This document shows positions 1 through 9,321 of a DNA stretch of 64,000 bases, piece by piece; positions within the stretch are counted from its first letter, which is position 1; each line of letters begins with the position of its first letter. The stretch is taken from assembly GCA_037974665.1 (NCBI GenBank), contig CM075768.1, positions 14,809,001-14,873,000 of the forward strand, in the 5' to 3' direction. The notes under the pieces were generated by a model, which saw nothing but the letters and a program-made list of their open reading frames with translations, had not been told where the DNA came from and did not search any database. This stretch comes from Ehretia macrophylla. Taxonomy: Eukaryota; Streptophyta; Magnoliopsida; Boraginales; Ehretiaceae. The position numbers and the translations under genes were made by a program.

Positions 1-675
1 TCAGTTGAGCCTAGCTTATATAGAAGTATGATAGGAAGCCTGTTGTATCTTATAGCAAGTAGACCTGACATTTGCTTTAGTGTTGGAATGTGTGTAGATA
101 CCAAGCAGACCCTAAAGAATCTCACCTAGCTGTTGTAAAAAGAATAATCAAATATATGACTGGAACATTGGATCTTGGAATTTGGTTTACCAATGACACT
201 AATACAAATCTTGTTGGTTTTAGTGATGCTGGTTGGGCAGGTAATGCAGATGATAGGAAAAGCACAACTAGTAGATGTTTCTACATTGGTAATAATTTGG
301 TGTCTTGGTTATAGCAAGAAGCAAAGCTCAATTTCCTTGTCAACAGCTGAAGCTGAATACATAACTGCAAGAAGTTGTTGTGCACAACTTCTACGGATGA
401 AACAGATGCTGGATGACTATGGAATGGAAAATCGGGTTTTGACAGTCTATTGTGATAGTATGAGTGCTATTAACATATCTAAAAATCCTATTCAGCACTC
501 TCGCACTAAGCATATTGACATAAGACATCACTTTATCCGTGAGCTTGTTGAAACAAAAACCATTGTTTTAGAACATGTTGCAACAAAAAAACAACTAACA
601 GATATTTTTACTAAAGCCTTGGATCCTTTGAGATTTGAAACCTTGAGAAAAACTTTAAGAATTAATAGTTTATAA
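1..675 (+). pseudogene. copia pol C-terminus: end of RT and RNase H (frameshifted)
   Basis: Translation from base 1 gives the end of the copia RT (SLYRSMIGSLLYL, then SRPDI). RNase H follows, with SDAGWAGNADDRKSTT at about 222-270, STAEAEY at about 340-360, SRTKHIDIRHHFIRELV at about 499-550 and TDIFTKAL near 600. RNase H removes the RNA strand of the RNA-DNA hybrid during reverse transcription. Two frame changes are visible, one near 90-105 (before YQADPKESHL) and one near 305-312 (after NLVSW). The product would therefore be truncated. The stop at 673-675 is where pol normally ends. Confidence 0.88.
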
Positions 676-1722
676 TGTTGCATCATGCATTGTCACAGGG
701 TCATGAGATATGCTTGAGATCGTTGAAATTTTAATAATCAATTCAACTTGTGATTTAGTTAGTGAACTATACTCCCTTGTACACACTGAATACTGGATTG
801 AGAAAGCTAATACTGATAACTTCTGAGTGCAAGAGCTTGAACTATCTGATGACTAGGGATAAAAGAGAGAAGTCTCTCAAAATCCATTCTTGTACTCTAT
901 TCATTCGAAAGAAAGAAAAAAAAAACAAAAATGCAGGAAACAAAGCACTTGAAAGAGCTACCTAATCCAAAGTAAAAGTTATTAGTATAAAAGTTACCAG
1001 TTACAACATGAGCTGAAACAACAAAAAGACACATACGGTTGCAACATGCACTGAAATAAAAAAAATCTAAAAATAGTTTTTCCTGCAGGATGATTAGACA
1101 ATCAGGTAAGTTTGAGGAGATAGGGAAAGTTTCTACATTTTGCAGGGTTGATGGTGAAGGCAATCTGGCTCAGGATTCAGCTTCAGATATACACATGATT
1201 CATTGATTAAATTCTTGACTAAATTGAGTATTAATGAGTAAATCTTCTTGAGAAATTTCGTGATCCCTGAACAAATCATGCATTTTACTTTCCTGCTTCA
1301 TTAACAAAAAAAAAGGGGAAAAAATCTCAGGAGATTTGGGCAAAAAGTGAAAAAATGCTGTTAGAACTATTGTTGTGACATTGGTTTTAACCTCTTAATG
1401 TAGCCTGCTTTAAATTTTGTTGCAACTTCAATCATCACAAGTCTGGAAAGCAAAATTTTTGCACGAGAATTTTGGGCTTTCTCAATCAACAATTATAGTT
1501 TTTGATGTAGTTTCTTTTTTGAGATCCCCAAGAACGTAGGATTGGTGGATGTTTACTAAAGGCGGCAAATTAGGGCACGATTTTTGCTAAGCAATTAAAA
1601 GACTTTCCATCTTCAAGCTTATTCAGTTTCTTACTTTTCTATGTTCTAACTTCCTCTCTCTCACCCTCTCGTTCTCTATTTCTTCGCTGCTTGGTTTGCT
1701 TACCCACTTACAAGACATATGA
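676..1722 (+). other. non-coding spacer between pol and env-like ORF
   Basis: About 1.05 kb with no credible coding frame, only short chance ORFs. It belongs to the Sirevirus-like element, where such a spacer normally separates pol from the extra ORF. GTTGCAAC occurs at 1038-1045 and 1419-1426. Confidence 0.6.
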
Positions 1723-3378
1723 ATGGCGATCACCAGATCAGGAGGGTGTTACTTTGGTAGACCTCGGGTTCGAGCACCGGGAGGAAATTCTAGTTCACCA
1801 ATTACTATCAATGAGCCATCCTCTCACACAGTGGTTACCAGCAATATTCTAACACTATCATCAACTACCTCTAACTTAGGAAAAATACCACTTCAACAGC
1901 AACCTAGGGCTAGGACTGGAGACCAACGAGTTGACCCTAACTAGACTCTGATTGGATTAGATTTGGAAGTTTTCACCAGCCCTACTCAGTATCGTGTAGA
2001 AGAAGAACATTCATCGGGCTCTGCAGCAATGCCCAATGCTACAATACTAGCTGCAGTACCACCTGCTGCTATAGCCATAGAGGCAACACCAGATGTTACA
2101 ACACCACCACCCACATCACACACTACTGTTGTAGCCGAACCATCAAGAAAAACCACTGCGGAGATACCCATCTCAGATGCCGATAATGTTGCAGCTACAC
2201 GTGTAACATCGAGTCATAATGCCAAATCCACTAATGTTGCTGAAGCCATGCTTGCAGAAGAACTTTGTCGGGTCAAGAAGGATAGAAGGAAGAAGCATAT
2301 TGGGCAATGGCAAAACAAGCGTCGTGCCACCTCATCTCCAAAACCAACCAAGGCTGCGAAGCGACCATGCCCAGGGTATGATATTCCTTCTGCCTTTTTC
2401 CCAAGATTTTACTTTTTAGAATCTCAAGCTAAGTTCCACCTACTATCATAACGCAAGTTTCTTGTGGAAAAATCAATAAATTTGAGGTCATATCGGAACA
2501 TGGGTATCGAAGACTTGCTTAGGGATAGGAAGCTATTAACTCCGTTTAACAAATTGAGCCCTTCCTTTGGTAATTTGATCCATGAATTCTACTCCAATTT
2601 GCACCAGAACATCGATGTTGCAACATCGAAGTACTACCATAGGATCTATGTTTGTAATCATTTTTTTTACATTATCACCCTCTGCCATTAATACATATCT
2701 TGAGTATGATTCCTCTAAGGAGTTTATTCCTAATATCTCCCTGACTACTATTGCCACCGAGCTTGTGGGTGAACCCTGTGAATGGAAACCAGATGCGAGG
2801 CTACCTAGACATAAACTCACCTCTAAATATGCTGCTTTGTATAAGATGGTCATTGCCAACTGGTCCCCCATAAAGCATTCTACAACTTTGAGTGTTGAAT
2901 TGGGAAAATTGCTATATTCTGTTGGCATAGGGATCAACTTTAATTTAGGGCAGGTTATCTTTTATCGGATCAATGAAGAAAGGGCAAAAGAATTTACCAA
3001 TCAATACTTGCCATATCCTGCCTTATTCATGGTCTTCTCTTGTCACAACATCAGGTCCTCCATAAGCGAGAGGAATTGCACCAACTTCCCTCTCTCCTGT
3101 TCTTCTCTAAAAAAAATTTATAGGGTGCACATAAGATTGATCTCCAGGGGGAGCTAGTTGATGTTGCCACACCCTCTACCACAGGGAATGGAAGTTCTTC
3201 TACTGATAAGTCTGCAATGTTGCAACATATACAGCAACTTTAGGAGGCCATTGAGGAGTTGCGTGAGGAACAAGGAAATATCCAAGCTAATCAAGATCAA
3301 ATTCGTCAGAGTTTGGCTTAACTCCTCAAGGGGCAAAATGCTATTATGGAGCATTTGATAGGACCTCATTCTAACTGA
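1723..3378 (+). pseudogene. env-like ORF of Sirevirus (plant transposon protein domain)
   Basis: An ATG at 1723 opens a frame beginning MAITRSGG. It can be followed, with breaks, to a stop at 3376-3378. The N-terminal part to about 2340 is low-complexity, rich in Ser/Thr/Pro/Ala. The central part (about 2470-3030) matches the domain of plant copia env-like and 'putative plant transposon' proteins: LSPSAINTYL, an N-W-x-P-I-K-H-S-T block, then SVELGKLLYSVGIGINF. The C-terminal part (about 3215-3370) reads as a short coiled coil (EAIEELREEQGNIQANQ). Lesions are stops at 1942-1944 and 2449-2451, a frameshift in the T run near 2660-2667, and later stops. The protein's role is unknown; an envelope function is only inferred in the literature. 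Confidence 0.7.
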
Positions 3379-3835
3379 TGCTGATTCGTTTCTGTTTGTT
3401 GGATAATGTTTTTTTATGTCTGTTGCTCTGATATTGTTCTGACATTGTGTGTTTTTTTCTGATTCTGCTACTATCTCTTCACCTTTTTTGCCTTTGGTTT
3501 GATGAAAAGGGGGAGAACGAATGGATGGTTGTCTTGCCACTTTGTTATTGCCTTTAATTAATGATTTATTCTATCTCTTACTCATTGTCTACTAGGCTGA
3601 TTATTGCTCTTATTGCTTTGATACTCGTCTTTATGTTGGTTTATTACTACTGGATTCATGTTCTACTATCAATTGCAACCTGTTATCTTGCTCTTTCACA
3701 ATACTGCTCTAATACTACTGTACTTGTGTTACTCTTGCTGTTGCAACAGGAACCTCAATGCTGGAACTTATCTTCTGCACTTGTGCAGTAAAAGGCTTTT
3801 CATCTTGTGCTAAATGGGTTTTGCCAAAAAAAAAG

Positions 3836-3849
3836 CCAAAAGGGGAGAT
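3836..3849 (+). promoter_or_regulatory. polypurine tract (plus-strand primer)
   Basis: A purine run of the form aaaaggggagat ends immediately before the LTR start TGTTGAGG. This is the usual plant copia arrangement, in which RNase H leaves this RNA to prime plus-strand DNA synthesis. Confidence 0.75.
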
Positions 3850-4847
3850 TGTTGAGGCAATTAATGTTGATTGAAGATTAATTGGCTATGTTTTGCAAAA
3901 CGTGTGTCATTTCTATATTTGTGTTTTTACCTTTTGAATGTGCTGGTAAAATATATGGTAACTTACCATAAAAGAAGAAGTCATATGATTGCATTATTTG
4001 TCATTTTGCTAAAAAGGAAAATAGGATTTTATGAGAAGGAACTTTTCTTGGAAGCCAAGGCATGACAAGTATTTATATTGAAGCACAGGACGTGAAAAAA
4101 TACACGAGACGAGAGAGAGAGAGACGCAGACAATCTGAAGAGAAGATCTTAGGAGTATTATATCCCGTGTCATGTTGCAACACGATCTGTGTGTGAGTTC
4201 TCGATTATATTGAGTGTTGCAACTTTGTCTTTGACAGTGAGTCATGAACTGATCTACATTAGGCTTTGAGTGTGTGTTCATATTGTCTTCTGTATACATT
4301 CTTTTGGAAAAGAATGTGTTGTTCTCGGGAGAGGATGTTGCAAGTCGAGGGAAGCTTGTCAAATCGAAGTTTATTAAAGAGTTCATCATCGAGGCATCAA
4401 AGATCAAGAGGGAGTCTTTACTTGTGTAAGTCCATTGATGTTGTAACTTGATATTACTTAATGAATTGGTTTATTAGACCAGGGGTTGGTCCCATGGACA
4501 TAAACCGCACAGTTGAACCACGTTATATCTTCGTGTTCTTGTTTCTGTTTCATTTTTATTATTTCCGCTGCTATTTATTGTCAGTGATTATGTCGGAACA
4601 TTAAGTAGAACAACTCATTAACTGACTAAGTAATTAGAGAAACAAATTGTTAATGAATTGTGATAGAAGTGATGTTTTAGTTAATGTTGCAACATCACAT
4701 GTAATAGAGTTTTGCTACACCATGATACTGCATTGATTCTTCAAAATTATTCATATTGAATACAAATTTGTCCATACTTTATCTGCGTAAACTCTATCAA
4801 TCTCTATTACCCTAGTTGGAGTCTGTAGACATATTCTATTTCTAACA
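3850..4847 (+). mobile_element. 3' LTR of the Sirevirus-like element
   Basis: It begins TGTTGAGG directly after the polypurine tract and ends TCTAACA, giving a 998-bp LTR with TG...CA ends. GTTGCAAC occurs three times, at 4174-4181, 4216-4223 and 4686-4693. The stretch TTTCCGCTGC near 4562 resembles one often seen in Sirevirus LTRs. The right boundary is inferred from the terminal motif alone because the other LTR is not in the window. Confidence 0.7.
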
Positions 4848-6369
4848 TTGTCTTTCAGAAGTCAATAACCAATATATGGATAATCAACTGATGTTGATTT
4901 TGATCTTTTTGAGTAAATTGATCTCATATCTAATATCTCATAAAGATTGTCAATATGTGTTTATTTTTATTCTCATCATGCCTGCAAGTCAGAGCTGCAA
5001 TTTACCTAACAAACAAATAAAAAAATAAAGAAAATAGTTAGACTTGTATCATTAGCAATATACGTTAGTACACCAACTCAAATATGGTATATTGTATTTT
5101 AGAATCCTTTCTTTATCTTCCAAAGACAAAAATGTTCATTTTCAATATCAAGGGATTAAGCCATTTTGACATTTGTTTTTATAATTCAATGTTCATTACA
5201 TTAAAAAAAAGCGATACGTAGTACAGGAAGAACAAATAGGGAAATAATCTGACAATTGGCCATAACAAGAAAAGCAAATAAAATAACAAATATTGAAAGA
5301 TATATACAAATATTTAATATATACATTTTATGGCTTCAATATTTTCTTTTTCAAAAAAATGGATTCCACACTAAATAATTATGCCATATGATATCTGAAT
5401 GATATACCACATTCTTTCAAAATATTTTTAGTAATACATTTTTCAAGATTTTTATTTATATGCTTCAGGCATATATAGTGCTTATAGGACTTCAATATAT
5501 TTTGTTTATCATTAAACAAATGAGGGAAAACAACTATCATGATTAATTCTTTGAAATTTTTCATGATGATGTAGGATTGATTTCATACAATGCTCCATCT
5601 TAATCTCATCAACAACTATACATATTTCGTTTGCATTTCAACAATTATACATATTTCAATGTGCATTTCAACAACTATAAATATTTCATGTGCATTTATT
5701 TTTTCGCTTGAACTACATCTCCTTTGTAACCACTCTTGATTAGACTTTATTTCAAAATCCTTGATTTCTTTCATAAAATCAGTAGCTACTGCATTTTCAA
5801 TTATTTTATCATGATAAATTTCTCTTTTTGGTTCCATTTTTTTCTAGGAGTAATGTGAGATCTTTTTATTCTCAATATTCATATTATATTCAAATACTTG
5901 ATATTCTCATGGAATAATATTACTCAATTATATTTTTAACTTCTTTTTGTGTCTTCACATATTCAAGATATCAAATACTTCAAAAATGCCAACTCACATA
6001 TTTTTTCTTTTTATCTTTGAAACTGATATGTCTACCACACTTTTGGCATGTAGTAGACTCTATTTCTTTATATGTTTCTTAATTGGAACATCAATTATGA
6101 TATATGGGAGCATTAATTAAAGCTAGTATATGTGACTTAGTCAATATGTTTGCATCTGAGAATGCATTTGCTAAACTTTTAGTTCACATTAATGTATACG
6201 AGGATTAGTATAGTAATGCTTTTCATATAAGTTCTCATTTTTTTCTAGCTTTCATAATTCCGTTGATACTACGACACCATTTCATTATTTAACAAAACAT
6301 GCTATTGAAACTTATTCCGTCAAGGATCCAATATAAAAATATATATATTTGATGAAGTTTCAAATAATA
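4848..6369. other. AT-rich spacer, nothing assignable
   Basis: No gene, RNA or terminal repeat could be supported. Short reading frames on the - strand at 5379-5564 and 5616-5837 resemble no family I know. They may be further decayed parts of the copia remnant that follows. Confidence 0.5.
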
Positions 6370-7560
6370 AATTCTTAATTTTCTTTATAGACTCATGTTA
6401 TGAGCTTGTGGGGAAGTAATTGAATATGCACAAAATATCCTCATATGGAATTTGAATAATTGGGAATATATAACAAATGGTTGACCTTGTTCTAATAAGT
6501 ATTGCAACACATAATATGTCCCCAACTAGGACTAGGCAACTTAGTTCCTAAGCTTTCTTTTCATTCTTACCCTATAACAATAGCTTATCCCTATACTTAG
6601 TCTTAGTGGAATTTGTTTCATACTATGCTTAACACATGCTAGTCAAAGTCTAATCTTGACAACTTTGTTTATTTCTTTTCTTATAAGAGTTTTAGCGCAC
6701 TGAATCTCAAGGCAATTGTACCTTAGCCTATGGACTGAGAGTGCGATAAGGAAATCAACCAACAGGGAAAAAGGCTTAGAAGCCCGAATAGGATAAGGCG
6801 CTTACTGATTGATTCGCTGACGGATGGATTGGAAAGTAATTGCCCTTTCTTGTTTTGCCTTTTATTCCCTGAAAGCAAGGATATTTCAATCTCCTAATGG
6901 CACTTTTTGAAAGTCACTGACTAGCTTTTGAAACCTGATTTTGACCTATAATCAACTTTAGCCTCCTAAAGACAATTCATTTTACTTGTTCCCACTCTAT
7001 TAAGGAACCTCACCAAGAACCGAGAGCAAAAGGCATAATATTGGTCTAGCAATTAGCTGCAAGCATTTAATAAAGGATTACAATAGACTATGTTTTGTGT
7101 TAGTCACACAATAGTCAATACTAATCCCAATTGACATACAGTAATTATAAATAATTGGGATGCAAATTCTCTTGATTGTAGTATCCAGAAATTGTGCTCG
7201 TAATCGAATCAGTTTTGTAAGAAGTCTGGCAAATGTCACATTTCGAGTGGATAATAACCATACATGTGATCATCGTGTTTATGCATCTACTAATACAATA
7301 TAATATCGAAATGGTCTAAATGATGGAATAATAGGCCTACATATATCCCCTTGAATCCTTTCAAGAAATGCAGTAGTTTTAAAATCAATTTTAATATGGG
7401 ATGACATTTTAATCAATTTTTTTTTACACAACCAGTACATGAATTACTTGATAATAAAATCTTTTCATTTTTTAATCGGTGTCCGTATGAAGTTTTAATA
7501 ATTCTTGTACCATCGTCAATGATTATTGTGCCTCTAGAAATTTTTTAGTATTTGGTAAGA
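6370..7560 (-). pseudogene. decayed copia gag-pre-integrase/integrase remnant
   Basis: Read on the - strand from about 7545 downward, fragments of a copia polyprotein appear in the right order. They are a pre-integrase piece (SYGHRLKNEKILLSS, then CTGC), integrase core pieces near 7385-7240 (AFLERIQGDIC, FRYYIVLVDA, then STRNVTFA), and near 7200-7100 a piece ending YCMSIGI. LQLIARP follows near 7060-7030 and a later piece (HMRIFCAYSITSPQ) near 6440-6400. Stops and frameshifts are frequent and no ORF survives. The strip between about 6560 and 7020 interrupts the homology and looks like an insertion. No LTRs were identified. Confidence 0.65.
6560..7020. other. insert within the decayed copia; organelle-like base texture
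   Basis: This block separates two consecutive parts of the copia integrase remnant. It is more balanced in base composition than its surroundings, especially about 6695-6840. Its texture resembles plant mitochondrial intergenic DNA, but I recognise no organellar gene in it. This is a weak, inference-only call. Confidence 0.2.
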
Positions 7561-7690
7561 TGGAAAATCTAGTCAAAGGTAAAATATTTTCCTTGGCTGG
7601 AAAACTTTTAGTTGTAATGGAAAACATTTTACATCACTTTTTCTTCTCTCACCAGAAACATTTTCTCTCTCTCTCACTTCATAAGCTGCT

Positions 7691-7715
7691 ATCTCTCTCT
7701 CTCTCTCTCTCTCTC
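7691..7715. repeat. (CT)n microsatellite
   Basis: A nearly pure run of CT dinucleotides within a longer CT-rich stretch (about 7650-7720). Confidence 0.9.
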
Positions 7716-7876
7716 ACTTCACAAGCTAAAATCGCTCTGTTTCTTACCACAACCTCTCACCTCGGCTCTTAAATCTAATTTATAAGGATAAATTGTTAGG
7801 GTTTTTTTTTTTTTTTACTTCACCAAAATGTCTCTGTTATGTTGTTGTTGTTGTTGTTGTTAATGGTTATGATACG

Positions 7877-7879
<3 letters not shown>

Positions 7880-7930
<51 letters not shown>
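7880..7930. repeat. (TG)n microsatellite
   Basis: About 25 uninterrupted TG repeats. Just before it lies a short GTT-repeat tract (about 7841-7862) and after it ATT/TTA repeats (about 7956-7972). The open frames here are repeat artefacts. Confidence 0.95.
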
Positions 7931-7932
<2 letters not shown>

Positions 7933-8159
7933 CTATGTATATTTTTTGTTTCTCTTATTATTATTATTATTTTTTTGTTAATGATGATGATAAAAACAAA
8001 AAAGATGGTGATGCTACTGTTTTTGTTTTAAATCATGATTTTTTTTACAAAAGAAAAAAGAAAGAAAAAGAAAAATTATTAACAATCCCAAATCTGATGC
8101 ATTTTGCAATAAAGTTGTAATCTTTTCACCAAGTTCCATCGGTATCCTCTAATGTAAAA

Positions 8160-8274
8160 GGGTGAAGTGCACGAAAGCCCCCTGTGATTTTTCATAAGTG
8201 TACAACACCCCCTTATACTTTAAAAACCCTCTAATCGCTACCTTATGTTTTTCAAATTTAGCACACGTGTCCCA
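8160..8274 (+). repeat. left terminal inverted repeat of MULE
   Basis: Shared blocks with the right end in the same order are GGGTGAAGTGCAC, TGATTTTTCATAAGTGTACA, a C-run, TATAC, and CTCTAATCGCTACCTT. Scattered mismatches occur between blocks. Confidence 0.93.
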
Positions 8275-8695
8275 GTCTTAGTTTTCCGTCAACAGAGTTA
8301 ACCATTTTTATGAAAATACGTTTTTGCCCTTATTGACTTTTAGTCATTTAGTGGTTTAACAAAAACTCCACAACCAAAAAAAAAAAAAGCTCAAACATGA
8401 AAAAGTCGTATCTGCCAATTAAGGAAAAAAAATAACAAAAGTTCACTCTCTTTACAAACAGCCAACCAACGAAGAAAAAGAAAACCCTTATTTCAAAATC
8501 ATGAGCCCTAATTTATAACCAACGAAGAAGTCCTAATTTCACATTAACTTTATCTCGCGATTCAAGCTGCAATCAAGGTCTATTAAAGCATCATTGTGGG
8601 TTGACGCTGTTCACTTCATAGTGGTCTGAAGCTACTGACGTCATCTCTCGGCTCGCAACATTAGCGTGGTTCCGCTTGTCGTAGATACATATCTG

Positions 8696-9320
8696 GTAAG
8701 CATTGTCGCATTCTTTTGACTTTTTATGTATTTTTATAGAAACTTTGTATGTATCTTCCTCTTGTGATGTTTTTAATATATTGTTTAATCAAAACATCAG
8801 TGTGGTCCCCCCGATGTCGTGGTCGAAAGGAGCAACTTGCAAACTGTGGGGTAGTGATGTTGTTTTCAGTGTATTGTTTAATCATAAAGCTGGATTTCTT
8901 AATGAAAAATAATAGTTTTTTTTTTTTTTTTTGGTGGTCAAATTAAAATAATACTTAGTAAAGATAACAGTGGGGCTTTGTTTAATAGCATGAAAAATAG
9001 GGATTTTAGCGAATGTATTTTTGAATTTAGTACTTTTGTTGTAGAATTAGGCTTCTTAATTAACAGCACTTTTGTGATAGATGTATAGTCCTAATGAAAG
9101 AGTATATTCGTGATGCACTTCATCTCTGGAGACTTAATGAGCTATTAGTGTAAAATGACTTCTAAAAACTAGTGCTCCTGTATTTTTGTTTTAACTTTGT
9201 TTTACGTTGATTGCTTTTGGTGTCAATGTATGATAGGGCTATAATACTTTGCATTTCCTTGAATGAAATAGGCCTATAAATTTGTTCTAATTTAGTGTTT
9301 AAACTGGTTTTTCATCTCAG
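8696..9320 (+). other. probable intron in the MULE 5' leader
   Basis: A good donor (ATCTG|GTAAGC) at 8696 and a good acceptor (pyrimidine-rich, ending TCTCAG) at 9320 lie just before the transposase ATG at 9322. The roughly 1 kb between the TIR and the ATG has no coding frame. A leader intron is the simplest reading, but it is inferred from splice signals only. Confidence 0.4.
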
Positions 9321-9321
9321 A

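Larger units (their letters stand above)
1..4847 (+). mobile_element. Sirevirus-like Ty1/copia retrotransposon, 3' part
   Basis: The element enters from the left edge inside the copia RNase H domain. It continues through a non-coding spacer, a decayed envelope-like ORF and a polypurine tract to one LTR ending at 4847. An extra ORF between pol and the 3' LTR, with the plant 'env-like' domain, is the mark of Sireviruses (SIRE1 group). The 5' LTR, gag, protease, integrase and most of RT lie outside the window, so no TSD can be tested. The coding parts have several frameshifts and stops, so this copy is not autonomous. The palindrome GTTGCAAC recurs along it (see findings). Confidence 0.85.
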
